Assembly (NCBI GenBank): GCA_022824025.1
Contig: JAJEBF010000042.1
Coordinates: 273,456 to 337,455 of the forward strand
Length of the DNA stretch: 64,000 nucleotides
Source: Caldilineaceae bacterium
GTDB lineage: Bacteria; Chloroflexota; Anaerolineae; Caldilineales; Caldilineaceae
Reading direction: 5' to 3'
This document shows positions 54,917 to 63,997 of this stretch, in pieces (positions within the stretch are counted from its first letter, which is position 1; each line of letters begins with the position of its first letter). A program made the position numbers and the translations under genes. The notes under the pieces are model-generated. The model was not told the DNA's origin and searched no databases. It saw only the letters and a program-made list of their open reading frames with translations.

Positions 54917-54981
54917 GATTGCTTCGGCAATCAAGAACAGATTACCAAGAGGGCTTGGCGAACGTCTTCAGTTCTTCCGGT

Positions 54982-56520
54982 CTACCCGCGAGGCATGGAG
55001 CCGCGGCGCAGGTAGCCCAGCGCGGTGAGGATCTCGGTCCCGCCGAGCAGCGCGTATACCCCGAAAAAGACAAAGCCGCCGCCCGCCGCGCTCGTCGCGA
55101 TGAAGAGGGCCGCGGTCATCCCCAGCTGGCGAAGCGCCAGGACGAGTCCGCACATTGCCAGGCTGCTCACCAGCGCCCGGGCCAGAGTCGCCCCCAGCGC
55201 GCCTGCGTCCACACCGCCTACCCTGAGGTTGAGCGCAAACAGGGCCGATGCCAGGGCGGCTGCGGCGATCGACGCGGCCCACGCCAGGCCGCCGATTCCG
55301 AAAGGCCGAACGAGCGCAATGCTCAACCCGGCATTCAGAACCATCCAGCCCAGCGTCGCCCACATCGGCACACGGGTGTTGTGCCGGGCGAAAAAGGTCA
55401 GTGTGAGCACGTCGTAGGACGCCTCGCCCAATAGGCGCACAGAGAAGATTGCCATCAATAGATAGACCAGCGCAGTCGAGTCCGGTCCGAACTCCCCCCG
55501 CTCCAACAAGAATGACACCGCCGGCCTCCCCAGCACGATCAGGCCCACCGCAGCCGGCAGCAGGAGCAGCCAAGTCACCTTCAGTCCCTGCGTTACGGTC
55601 TGGCGCAGCAGCTGTCCGGACCCTTCGTTGTATTGTTCGGCCATCGTCGGGAAAATCACCTGGGATATTGCGGCGCCAAACAGGGACTTCGGCATCGACA
55701 ACATGATCAACATGGCGTAGTGGAATGCGGCAATGCTGCCCGACGGCAGTGGAGATGCCAGGCGAATGAAGACAAGGTCCACCGCCTGAAAGGCGCCGAG
55801 GGTAACGATGCGGGGTCCCATCAGGCGCGCGACCTCCCGTACGCCCTGTAACCGCAAATCGACGCGCAGGCGCAGAACCAATTTGTGGCGCGCCAGCGCG
55901 GGAAGTTGGACCAGTATGGTCAGCGCGGCGCCCAACACGCTGCCCCACGCCATACCATAGATCCCCCAAATGGGGACGAGGGCGACCAACCCCGCGATCT
56001 GACCCAGGTCGATCAATACTCTCCCCAGTGCCGGCGTCAAAAAGTGCTGGTGCGAGTGAAGCAAGCTGCCAAACACGCCGGACACGCTGATCAGCGCCGC
56101 GGCGAGCAGGAAAATCCGCATCATCTGTGTCGTAAGCTGCTGTGTCTCTGCCGGGAAGTGGGGCGCCAGGACGACGCGCACAAGCCACGGCGCGGCAGCG
56201 ATGGCCAGCAGACAGGCCGCGCCCATCACGATTACAGTCAGGGTCAATACGGTTCCGGCGAGGGATTCGGCTTCGCGGCGCCGGGCCTGCGTGAGGTAGC
56301 CGGAGTAGACGGGGATGAACGCGGCTGAAAGCGCGCCGGCCGCGAGCAGGGCCAGCAGGAGTTCCGGCAACTGGTTGGCTGTCGCAAAGGCATCGACCTC
56401 CGGGCCTGTTCCGAACAGCCTCGTCGTCAGCAGCAGCTTGACGAAACCGGTTATTTTGTCCAGCCCGAAGATGAAGAAGACGAGGAAGGAGGAGCGAATC
56501 AGGTGCGGGGTGCGGGACAT
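54982..56520 (-). CDS. murJ: Lipid II flippase MurJ (MviN family)
   Basis: 512 residues with about 14 hydrophobic helices. It starts RSSFLVFFIFGLDKITGFVKL, then FGTGPEVDAFATANQLPELL and LSAAFIPVYSGYL, the MviN/MurJ signature, with Arg and Asp residues in helix 1 and 2 that line the channel. Flips lipid II across the membrane for peptidoglycan synthesis. GC-rich 97-base spacer with a strong hairpin separates it from the LysM gene upstream. Confidence 0.92.
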   Translation of the reverse strand: MSRTPHLIRSSFLVFFIFGLDKITGFVKLLLTTRLFGTGPEVDAFATANQLPELLLALLAAGALSAAFIPVYSGYLTQARRREAESLAGTVLTLTVIVMGAACLLAIAAAPWLVRVVLAPHFPAETQQLTTQMMRIFLLAAALISVSGVFGSLLHSHQHFLTPALGRVLIDLGQIAGLVALVPIWGIYGMAWGSVLGAALTILVQLPALARHKLVLRLRVDLRLQGVREVARLMGPRIVTLGAFQAVDLVFIRLASPLPSGSIAAFHYAMLIMLSMPKSLFGAAISQVIFPTMAEQYNEGSGQLLRQTVTQGLKVTWLLLLPAAVGLIVLGRPAVSFLLERGEFGPDSTALVYLLMAIFSVRLLGEASYDVLTLTFFARHNTRVPMWATLGWMVLNAGLSIALVRPFGIGGLAWAASIAAAALASALFALNLRVGGVDAGALGATLARALVSSLAMCGLVLALRQLGMTAALFIATSAAGGGFVFFGVYALLGGTEILTALGYLRRGSMPRG

Positions 56521-56567
56521 CGAGAGCCTTGCGGGGCGGCCGGCAAGCTGCGGCCAGACTTCGTGAC

Positions 56568-56605
56568 GGCGGGAGGGGGCGTCTTCTCGTCGGCCCCCTC
56601 CCGCC
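56568..56605 (-). terminator. Strong GC hairpin between LysM gene and murJ
   Basis: GGCGGGAGGGGGC (56568-56580), loop of 12, GCCCCCTCCCGCC (56593-56605): a perfect 13-bp stem 13 bases after the LysM gene stop. No T run follows on the minus strand; partial termination or mRNA protection is likely. Confidence 0.6.
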
Positions 56606-56617
56606 GGCGCGTAGCGC

Positions 56618-58843
56618 CTATCTGAGCGTCCAGGTCCCGTCGGTCAGCGCGCTCAAAGAATGGAGAGCGAAGTCGATCTCAGTTGCCTCATTGTCATGCC
56701 CTTCCCGACACGAGGCCGTTGAAGAGTCGCTTACCAGAAGATAGCCTTTTTCATACTGTTGGAAGAAAGCGCAGAAGCCTCTCTCCCCGGCTGTGGCCCA
56801 GCCCAAACCGTCATAGATGTCGTCTTCGTTTTCCCAGAGGTATCCAAAACCGCGTACCGGGGCCTGGAGGCCTTCCGGCGGCGTGCCGCGAACCGATGTA
56901 TAGGTCTGATCATCCCAGTCGTCGTCATGCCGTTCCCATGTAGCGCCGTTCTCGTACACGAACACCGCGTCGTCGTCTTCCCGCCAGATCATGTGGCCCT
57001 GTTGGAAAGGCTGCCAGGATGCCCACAAGGTCCCGCCGGCAGATTGGGGACAGCCGTAGTCGGTGTGGTTCCACAGGTGGTCCAGCTCTCCGTGAACCTC
57101 GGTTTCACAGACGGGTTTCCACGTTCCCGCGTCCAATGTTTGCACGGTATTCGAGCCGAGGTAGGTGTCCGCGACCAGGTTTTCCGAGTCTTCGAAACAG
57201 GAGGCGACAGGGTCTCCGGCAAGCAGAGTTCCCTCCTCAAATGCCTGCGTCAGGACACACAGGCCCTTCTCCGCATCAGTCGCCCAACCCAAGTCCCCAT
57301 ACACATCGTCGTCCGTCACCCACAGGTAACCGAAGCCGCGCACCGGCGTGTGCATCCCCGTGGGCGCCGTGCCGCGCGTACTGGTATACACCTGGCTGTC
57401 CCAGTCATCCGAGTATCGGGCCCAGTCTCCGTCATCGTCGAACACAAAAACGGCATCGTCGTCCTGACGCCAGAGCATGTAGCCCTGCTGGAATGGCTGC
57501 CAGGCCGACCACAAAGTCGATCCCGACGCGACGGGACAGCCGAGTTCGGCCTGTTTCCAGAACGGTTGCAGTCGATCGTGAGTCTGCGTATTACAGATCA
57601 TTTTCCAGGTCCCTGCTGTCAAGGCCTGAAGTACATCCGTGGCGAACATCGTGTCCGAGGCAAAGTTATGCGAGTTTTCCTTACAGGTCTGAACGGTATC
57701 GCCTGCGATCAAGAGGCCATTGTCGAACTGCTGGATGCGGGCGCAGAAGCCCTTTTCGTCGTCCGTGGCCCATCCCAGATCGCTATAGACGTTGTCGTTT
57801 GTTTCCCAAAGATAGCCAAATCCGCGTACAGGAGACTTCAGGCCGGTTGGGGCCGCGCCCCGGTTGTTGCTCAGGCTCTGGTCGTCCCAGTTGTCCTCGT
57901 ATCGGTTCCAGTTCCCATCGTCAGCGTAGACGAAAATGGCGCCTGCATTCTGCCGCCACACCATGTTGCCGCTCTCAAACGGCTGCCAGGCGGCCCAAAC
58001 GGTCTCAGCAGCCGAGCTCGCGCAACCGAGGGTTGAATGGTCCCAGAACGATTTCAGACTGTCATGGGGCTGAATGCTGCAGTCGGGGGTCTCCTCAGCC
58101 AGCTTCTCCCAGGAAACAGTAATCGAAGCCATTCCTGTCGCCTCAAAGTATTCTACCCGCACCGTATGGCTGCCCGCTGTCAGCTCCTTGTCCCCCATGG
58201 TGGTGGTTGCGGGGTGTACGTTCCAGTCTTCCAGGAGAAGGACATCGTCGACGTAGATCTTCACACCGTCGTCGGCCACCGCGGTGAACCGGTAGTTGCC
58301 TTCTTCGAAGCTGATGGCGGCCGACCAGGAAGCGCTGAAACTGTCCGAGGCAACCGAAGTATCCGGACTGCCTGACTGCCAGTCAAAATCGATGGCAGCA
58401 TCCTGTCTTGTGAGGACGGGGTCCCCGCTGAGGTTTTGGTTGCTGTAGTACTTTCCCGTCCAACTGGCGGCAGTCCCCGAACGCTGAACCGGCGTCGGCA
58501 GCGGTGACTGCGCCACCGGCGGCGGAGAATGATCCACCGGAGATGCCGCGCCAATGGTCTGCGGGATACACAGCTCCTGTCCGATGAGCACCTGGTCTGT
58601 GACGGAAAGATTGTTGTGTTGCGCCAGAGCGGATAGTGAAACGCCGACGCTCAACGCGATGCCGGTTAGCGTTTCTCCCGCCGTCACGGTATGCGTGCCG
58701 GCGCAATGCGTGCCGGGGCCGGAATGTTCAACCGTAATCGATGTGCCAGCCACTGCTACATGGGACGCCGGGGCCAGAATCAGAGCAACCATGACGGCCG
58801 CTCCTCGCCAGAACCGGATGAGTGGGGAAGTTCCTGAATTCAT
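56618..58843 (-). CDS. Secreted LysM-PA14 protein with three RGFGYLW/LGWAT repeats
   Basis: 741 residues. Signal peptide to about residue 33 (AAVMVALILAPASHVAVAGT); LysM 50-93 (HTVTAGETLTGIA ... QELCIP), binding peptidoglycan or chitin; Pro/Ser linker; PA14 domain 127-248 (FTAVADDGVKIYVDDVLLLE); then three repeats of about 160 residues (255-415, 417-575, 579-739). Each repeat has WxAWQPFxxGxMxWR, a DDxAVFVxxD strand, WxRxxDxWD, PVRGFGYLWxxxDxVYxxLGWAT and a Cys pair. The repeat occurs in Chloroflexota lipoproteins and is probably a carbohydrate-binding or surface domain. ATG 58843 is preceded by AGGA and gives a proper signal peptide; the longer frame starts at 58888. Adjacent to murJ, so wall-related. 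Confidence 0.82.
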   Translation of the reverse strand: MNSGTSPLIRFWRGAAVMVALILAPASHVAVAGTSITVEHSGPGTHCAGTHTVTAGETLTGIALSVGVSLSALAQHNNLSVTDQVLIGQELCIPQTIGAASPVDHSPPPVAQSPLPTPVQRSGTAASWTGKYYSNQNLSGDPVLTRQDAAIDFDWQSGSPDTSVASDSFSASWSAAISFEEGNYRFTAVADDGVKIYVDDVLLLEDWNVHPATTTMGDKELTAGSHTVRVEYFEATGMASITVSWEKLAEETPDCSIQPHDSLKSFWDHSTLGCASSAAETVWAAWQPFESGNMVWRQNAGAIFVYADDGNWNRYEDNWDDQSLSNNRGAAPTGLKSPVRGFGYLWETNDNVYSDLGWATDDEKGFCARIQQFDNGLLIAGDTVQTCKENSHNFASDTMFATDVLQALTAGTWKMICNTQTHDRLQPFWKQAELGCPVASGSTLWSAWQPFQQGYMLWRQDDDAVFVFDDDGDWARYSDDWDSQVYTSTRGTAPTGMHTPVRGFGYLWVTDDDVYGDLGWATDAEKGLCVLTQAFEEGTLLAGDPVASCFEDSENLVADTYLGSNTVQTLDAGTWKPVCETEVHGELDHLWNHTDYGCPQSAGGTLWASWQPFQQGHMIWREDDDAVFVYENGATWERHDDDWDDQTYTSVRGTPPEGLQAPVRGFGYLWENEDDIYDGLGWATAGERGFCAFFQQYEKGYLLVSDSSTASCREGHDNEATEIDFALHSLSALTDGTWTLR

Positions 58844-59220
58844 ATCAGAGTCCTGTTTGATAATTTGAGATCGCTTACGCGCGAACACCTTTCAGTCTTA
58901 ACTAAAAATTCTGCACTGTTTCAGACTGGAAGTCAAGAGATTGCCCAAATGACGAAGGCGACTGGCTTGCCCTGCCCTTCAGGTGGATTTCGGGCATTCT
59001 CTCTGGAAATCGACAGGCCCCCGAGCAGGTTGGCCCATTTAAGGCAGGGCAGGGCAAATTGATAATATGCCTACGATTCAGCTACGAGTCCGATCGGGGC
59101 GCTGGATCAAGGCTTGTTTTCTCGGTTCTCCCAACGGGCGCCCAGATGTCTTCAGATGGAAAAGCCTTGTTTGAGTGTGCCGCGAACGCCGTTCCCTGGA
59201 ATGCTGTTCCGCGGCGCCTT

Positions 59221-59230
59221 CTGCTATAAT
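59221..59230 (+). promoter_or_regulatory. Extended -10 promoter of the DUF2905 gene
   Basis: CTGCTATAAT at 59221-59230 (TGC plus perfect TATAAT), 55 bases before ATG 59285. The -35 region is weak. Confidence 0.45.
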
Positions 59231-59284
59231 CACGTCATCTGACTCCGAACGTCCCTGCTCTGGTCGCGCCGAGGCGGAAGGCCG

Positions 59285-59491
59285 ATGGCAAAGTGGTTTA
59301 TCATTCTGGGAGCAATCCTTCTGCTGATTGGGGCCGCGCTCCAATTCGCTCCCTGGCTGCTTGGCTGGTTTGGCAAGTTGCCTGGCGATATCAGGATCAG
59401 GTCGGAGTCGATGAACGTCTTTATACCGATTACTTCGATGATTCTTGTTAGCCTCGTCTTGACGTTGCTGCTGAATCTCCTGAACAGGTGA
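59285..59491 (+). CDS. DUF2905 family membrane protein
   Basis: 68 residues, two hydrophobic helices (FIILGAILLLIGAALQFAPW and ITSMILVSLVLTLLL) around the conserved loop GWFGKLPGDIRIRSESMNVF, which is the DUF2905 signature. Small inner-membrane protein of unknown function found in many bacteria. GGAAGG upstream of ATG 59285. Stop overlaps the methyltransferase start. Confidence 0.9.
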   Translation: MAKWFIILGAILLLIGAALQFAPWLLGWFGKLPGDIRIRSESMNVFIPITSMILVSLVLTLLLNLLNR

Positions 59492-60297
59492 AATCTATGC
59501 AGACATCACCGCGCAACCGGGCAGAACTGACGAAAATCTGGCAGGCCGAGGAAGAAGCGCCCTTTGTCGGATGGGACTTCTCATACCTGGACGGGCGGAT
59601 GCTTCTGGAAGAACCGTCCAGGTCCTACACGACACGCGCCCGCCAGCTCATGCGCGAGGCGACTTCCGTCCTGGATATTGCCACCGGTGGAGGCGAGCGC
59701 CTGCTCTCAATGCGAGACAGCTGGCCGGACTCTGTCGCGGTGACGGAGGGCTATCCCCCAAATTTCAAGCTGGCGCGCGAGCGGCTGGGGCCACTGGGCG
59801 TTCGGGTTGTCGAAGCCGAAAACGACGAGTATACCCCGATTCCATTCGAAGATGGCGCGTTTGATCTCGTGCTGAACCGTCATGGGGCCCTCTTTGTCGA
59901 TGAGATCGCGCGTATGCTCGTTCCCGGCGGCCGCCTGCTCACACGGCAGGTGCATGGGCTTTGGGCGCAGGATCTGCTCGCGGCGTTTGACGCCCGGCCG
60001 CAGTGGCCGGACGCCGCGCCCGAGAAATATGTGCCATGGCTGCAAAGGGCCGGATTCGATGTCGTCGACTTGAAGGAATGGTCGGGCAAGCTGGTTTTCA
60101 CCGATGTGGGGGCGGTCGTCTACTACCTGAAGGCAGTTCCCTGGCATGTGCCCGGCTTCTCGGTTGCATCACACACAGAGAATCTTCTGGCGCTGCAACG
60201 GCAGCTGGAGGAACAGGGGCGGCTTGCTTTTCAGGCAAGCAATTATCTGATCGAAGCTGTGAAGCCGGGTCGGGACGAGAATTCTGCCGACGGATAA
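59488..60297 (+). CDS. Class I SAM-dependent methyltransferase
   Basis: 269 residues. Motif I is TSVLDIATGGGERLL; VTEGYPPNFKLARERL, then IPFEDGAFDLVLNRHGALFV (motif IV region) and LVPGGRLLTRQVHG fit a methyltransferase-11-type fold. Substrate unknown. GTG 59488 overlaps the DUF2905 stop (GTGA), a pattern used elsewhere in the window; ATG 59497 is an alternative. Convergent with the acyl-CoA dehydrogenase gene. Confidence 0.85.
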   Translation: MKSMQTSPRNRAELTKIWQAEEEAPFVGWDFSYLDGRMLLEEPSRSYTTRARQLMREATSVLDIATGGGERLLSMRDSWPDSVAVTEGYPPNFKLARERLGPLGVRVVEAENDEYTPIPFEDGAFDLVLNRHGALFVDEIARMLVPGGRLLTRQVHGLWAQDLLAAFDARPQWPDAAPEKYVPWLQRAGFDVVDLKEWSGKLVFTDVGAVVYYLKAVPWHVPGFSVASHTENLLALQRQLEEQGRLAFQASNYLIEAVKPGRDENSADG

Positions 60298-60334
60298 CGC
60301 ACCGCAGGCAGCGGCCTTTCGCCTTTCATCCCCG

Positions 60335-61519
60335 TTACTGGTACCTCTGCAAAATGCGCCTTGCGACGCTCATTTTGTGGACTTCATCCGGCCCGTCGTA
60401 GATGCGCGAAGCCCTTTCGTGGCGGTACCAGAACGCAATCGGCGTGTCGTCGCTCATGCCGAGTCCGCCCAGCGTTTGAAGCGCCCGGTCCAGGACTTGC
60501 ATCAGCACGTCGGCGACGTAGAACTTGATCAGGGAGATTTCGTCCCGGGCTGCGTAGACGCCTTCCGCGTCGATTTTTCGGGCGGTATCCAGTACCATAA
60601 GCCGTGAGGCGTTGATGGCCGCCCGGCACTCCGCGATCCATGCCTGCACCATCCCCTGCGCGCCCAACTGGCGGCCTGGGGCCACCTCCCTCTGTGCGGC
60701 GCGGCTGCACATGATATCGAAGGCCCGCTCACAGATGCCGATCCAGCGCATACAGTGGTGGATGCGGCCGGGCCCCAACCGCAACTGCGCCAAAGCGAAT
60801 CCGTTTCCGTCCTCCCCGATCAGGTTTTCCGCCGGCACGCGCACATTTTCAAACCACACCTCGGCGTGGCTGTTCCAACCGCCGTGCGCCTCGCCCATCA
60901 CCGAGATATTGCGTTCCAGGTGAAAGCCCGGCGCGTCCAAGGGCACGATAATCTGGCTGGCGCGCTGGTGTCGGCTTGACGCGTCCGGCTTCGTAACCGC
61001 CATCAGGATCGCGAAAGAGGCCCCGTCCGCCGCGGTGGTGAACCACTTGTGGCCATTGATGACGAACTCGTCTCCGTCGCGGACCGCCGTCGCGCTCATC
61101 CAGGTGGGGTTGGAGCCGGCGTGTTCCGGTTCGGTCATGGCAAAGCAGGAACGGATTTCGCCGCGTGTCAATGGCAGCAGGAACCGCTCCTGCTGGGCTT
61201 CAGTGCCGGCGTGCATGAGCAGCTCCATATTGCCCATGTCGGGCGCCTGGCAACCAAAGACGTAGTGCCCTCCCGGCGTGCGGCCCAACACCTCGCTCAC
61301 TCGCCCGAATTCCGCCAGCGTCAACCCCTGGCCGCCGTACTCGACCGGGAGGGCAAGCCCCCACAGGCCGGCATCCTTCACGACCTCACGCTTCTGGTTG
61401 AGCAACGGCTCAACCTCGGCCCAGGGACGGCTGATCAGCAGTTTTTCCAAGGAAACGACCTCCTCGTCGACAAACTGACGAACGCGGATAAGAAGGTCGG
61501 AGAGTATTTCGGTCGTCAT
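60335..61519 (-). CDS. Acyl-CoA dehydrogenase family protein
   Basis: 394 residues, FAD-dependent. SCFAMTEPEHAGSNPTWM and FVINGHKWFTTAADGA are the ACAD signatures; the pattern is that of the ACAD10/11-like subfamily. LGGLGMSDDTPIAFWYRHER ends the C-terminal helical domain. It probably oxidises a branched or hydroxylated acyl-CoA. AGAGGA stands 5-10 bases before ATG 61519. It is 86 bases behind the SDR gene and likely in the same transcript. Confidence 0.92.
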   Translation of the reverse strand: MTTEILSDLLIRVRQFVDEEVVSLEKLLISRPWAEVEPLLNQKREVVKDAGLWGLALPVEYGGQGLTLAEFGRVSEVLGRTPGGHYVFGCQAPDMGNMELLMHAGTEAQQERFLLPLTRGEIRSCFAMTEPEHAGSNPTWMSATAVRDGDEFVINGHKWFTTAADGASFAILMAVTKPDASSRHQRASQIIVPLDAPGFHLERNISVMGEAHGGWNSHAEVWFENVRVPAENLIGEDGNGFALAQLRLGPGRIHHCMRWIGICERAFDIMCSRAAQREVAPGRQLGAQGMVQAWIAECRAAINASRLMVLDTARKIDAEGVYAARDEISLIKFYVADVLMQVLDRALQTLGGLGMSDDTPIAFWYRHERASRIYDGPDEVHKMSVARRILQRYQ

Positions 61520-61605
61520 GGAGAATCCTCTATCGCAAACTGATGCGGGATCGCGTAATGCCCCGCGCCATGGTACCTGGCCGCACGTTCAGACTGGCAT
61601 ATCGA

Positions 61606-62391
61606 TCAGATGCCCAGTCCCGAGTCGACCCACTGCCCCCCGTCGACCAGAAAAGTGCCCCCGGTCGTAAATCGACTGGCGTCCGATGCCAGGTAAAGCG
61701 CAAGCCCAGTCATTTCACTGGTCTCCGCGATTCGTCGCTGCGGAATCGCCTTGAGCACGGTCTGGTTGAGGTCCGGGTCCTGCCAGATGGCGCGGCTGAA
61801 GGCGGTCCTGACAAAGCCGGGCGCGATCGCGTTGACCTGGATCCCGTCCGGGGCCAGCTCCGCGGCGAGCACCTCCGTCAGCATCAGCACACCGGCCTTG
61901 CTGACACAGTAGACGCCCATCCCTGGTTGGGGGCGTTTGCCTGCGATCGAAGCCATGTTGATGATCTTGCCGCCCCCTCTTTTCACCATCTCCGCCCGGC
62001 ACGCCTTCGCCATCCGAAAGTAGCCGACCACGTTTACATCGAGGATTTTGTGCCAGTGGCTTTCCTCGGCGGTCAGTACGGGCCCGAAGTGGGGGTTGGT
62101 CGCGGCATTGTTTACGAGGATGTCGATTCCGCCGAACGCGTCCACGGCCTGCTGAACGAGCGCAGCCGCGGCTTGCATGTCTCCGGTGTGCGCGGCCACG
62201 CCCAGCGCGCGGCCGCCTTCCGCCTGAATGGATTCGGCGACCGCGTCCAACGCCTCCTGTTTGCGGCTGCTCAGGACGACCGCTGCCCCCATCGCGGCAT
62301 AGCAGCGGCTGATCGCTTCCCCAATGCCTCGCGAGGCGCCGGTAATCACCGCGACTTTGCCGCTAAGATCGAAATCCGGGACGTGCGCCAA
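61606..62391 (-). CDS. Short-chain dehydrogenase/reductase (SDR) family
   Basis: 261 residues from TTG 62391. The cofactor motif is [15 protein letters not shown], with NNAATN and active-site Ser/Tyr/Lys in INMASIAG and YCVSKAG; C-terminal [12 protein letters not shown]. Matches classical FabG-like SDRs. The start is decided by AGGAGG six bases before this TTG; the frame continues to 62439, but those extra codons contain the ribosome site itself. Confidence 0.9.
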   Translation of the reverse strand: MAHVPDFDLSGKVAVITGASRGIGEAISRCYAAMGAAVVLSSRKQEALDAVAESIQAEGGRALGVAAHTGDMQAAAALVQQAVDAFGGIDILVNNAATNPHFGPVLTAEESHWHKILDVNVVGYFRMAKACRAEMVKRGGGKIINMASIAGKRPQPGMGVYCVSKAGVLMLTEVLAAELAPDGIQVNAIAPGFVRTAFSRAIWQDPDLNQTVLKAIPQRRIAETSEMTGLALYLASDASRFTTGGTFLVDGGQWVDSGLGI

Positions 62392-62450
62392 CGGTATCCT
62401 CCTGTTGCGGACAGTCATATGCTTGAAGTGCGCGGGCAAAAAGTGTTTTC

Positions 62451-62479
62451 AGTATAGCACCGGCACAGTACGCAGACAA
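62451..62479 (-). promoter_or_regulatory. Sigma-70-type promoter of the SDR/acyl-CoA dehydrogenase operon
   Basis: On the minus strand TTGTCT (62479-62474), 17-base spacer, extended -10 TGCTATACT (TATACT at 62456-62451). The SDR start is about 60 bases downstream. Confidence 0.55.
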
Positions 62480-62515
62480 TCCATCCCGAGCTGCGGGTGC
62501 AGTCCAAAATGGGGT

Positions 62516-62591
62516 CGAGTTTCAGGCTACCTCTGGGAAATTACACTGAAACCTGCCACCTGCTTCTCCTGATAACCCCAAATCCGGACTG
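62516..62591. repeat. Dispersed repeat copy (matches 22963-23038)
   Basis: 76 bases align without gaps to 22963-23038 with 61 identities. It ends in the shared CCAAATCCGGACTG and contains GCTTCTCCTGA in both. Here it borders the tandem repeat. Confidence 0.7.
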
Positions 62592-62670
62592 CACCCGGGA
62601 ACGGCAAAGGACGGCGGGCAAAGGCCGGGAACTGCTGAGGAACCGCGTGTGGATACTTTCGTGTGCGTTT

Positions 62671-63420
62671 GACGAGAGTTTGCGTGAGAATGTCTGAACT
62701 GAACCAGGATTAGGTGGATTATCGGATTTTCGGGATGCGGGCGCTGGGCTGCATGGACGAGAGATGGGTGAGCGTTTACGAGTGTTGTATGAGCGTTCGT
62801 GAGAGATTGACGAGAGTTTGCGTGAGAATGTCTGACTTGCTGTGTGTGATTCAGGTGATGGGCTGTGATGAGGGTTGGCCGATATTGGTGTGCCTTCATG
62901 AGCGTTGCATGAGCGTTCGTGAGCGTTTGACGAGAGTTTGGGTGAGAATGTCTGACTTGCTGTGTGTGATTTGGGTGATGGGCTGTGATGAGGGTTGGCC
63001 GATATTGGTGTGCCTTCATGAGCGTTGTATGAGCGTTCGTGAGAGATTGACGAGAGTTTGGGTGAGATTGGGTGAACTGTAGTTGGCGTGATTCGGGTGA
63101 TGGGCTGTGGTGAGGGATGGCCGACATGGGTGTGTGTTTATGAGCGTTGTATGAGCGTTCGTGAGCGTTTGACGAGAGTTTGCGTGAGAATGTCCGACTT
63201 GCTGTGTGTGATTTGGGTGATGGGCTGTGATGAGGGCTGGCCGACATGGGTGTGCCTTCATGAGCGTTGCATGAGCGTTTGACGAGAGTTTGCGTGAGAA
63301 TGTTTGACTTGCTGTGTGTGATTTGGGTGATGGGCTGTGATGAGGGCTGGCCGATATTGGTGTGTGTTCATGAGCGTTGCATGAGCGTCTGTGAGCGTTT
63401 GACGAGAGTTTGCGTGGTCA
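62671..63420. repeat. Tandem repeat with 120-bp period
   Basis: GACGAGAGTTT recurs at 62671, 62809, 62929, 63049, 63171, 63281 and 63401, giving steps of 138, 120, 120, 122, 110 and 120. Each unit also has a TGAGCGTT-rich part, a GTGTGTGATT block and GGGCTGTGATGAGGG. Inside a unit the 10-11-base word ATGAGCGTT is itself repeated. The open frames on both strands only reflect the period of 40 codons; no ribosome site or known domain supports them. Confidence 0.85.
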
Positions 63421-63628
63421 AGGGCAGGTGCACGGCGGGGAAAGCACGGGAAAGGCATGAAGGGGCGAGGAAAGGCGGTTGCGGGGGTGCGGGGATGGGC
63501 GGCGGCTGGATTGGGGGCGGGAGTCGGCGCGGGTTTGGGTCTGGGAGGCGGGTGATGGGTAGGGGGTTACGACTGCGGCAGTGCAGGCCTGTGAATCCAT
63601 TATATTTTATTTTGTTTGGTGCCGTTCT
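63421..63628. other. G-rich stretch behind the tandem repeat
   Basis: 208 bases with many GGG runs on the plus strand, like those at 22700-22860. Nothing coding is seen. Confidence 0.4.
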
Positions 63629-63997
63629 CTAGTTCCGGGCGGCGGGAACCAGAGAGTGGTCGATGGTCGGCGGCGGGGGTTTTTTCGTGATGGTTACGGT
63701 GTCAAGGTCTTCGCCTTGCTTGTAGAGGTCTCTCTTCGTGCTGTAGTGTTCGTCCCGTTTCAGCTCTTCGACTTCGCGGTAGAGGGCCTGGAGCTGGTTG
63801 CGCTGGTCCGTCAGGATCTCCGGGGTGCGGTCGTCGTGAAGTGGCGTGCGGTCGTCGTGAAGGGGCGGGAGGCCGGACAGTTCGTCGCGGTGCACGCCGG
63901 GGGGCGGCTCACTGAGGGGTTGGCCGGTGAAGGGGTCCCTGGGCAGATCGGGCTGCTGGGCAAGACCGGCGAGCGTTTCGTCGAATGATTCGGTCAT
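63629..63997 (-). CDS. Small hydrophilic protein of unknown function
   Basis: 122 residues from ATG 63997, with no more than three bases of upstream sequence in the window. The protein is Pro/Asp-rich in front (PGVHRDELSGLPPLHDDRTP), followed by a likely coiled helix (NQLQALYREVEELKRDEHY) and a basic C-terminus. LHDDRTP occurs twice because of a 21-base tandem duplication (63826-63846 and 63847-63867, 20 of 21 identical). I recognise no family; with the G-rich DNA downstream, it may be lineage-specific. Confidence 0.5.
   Translation of the reverse strand: MTESFDETLAGLAQQPDLPRDPFTGQPLSEPPPGVHRDELSGLPPLHDDRTPLHDDRTPEILTDQRNQLQALYREVEELKRDEHYSTKRDLYKQGEDLDTVTITKKPPPPTIDHSLVPAARN

Noticed and set aside
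62522..63247. Repeat-containing open frames on both strands (HSHANSRQ and MSVRERLTR types)
   Set aside because: A 120-bp period keeps several frames open at once; there is no ribosome site or known fold.
62671..63420. CRISPR array
   Set aside because: Whole 120-bp units repeat with only small changes; there are no unique spacers and no cas genes.
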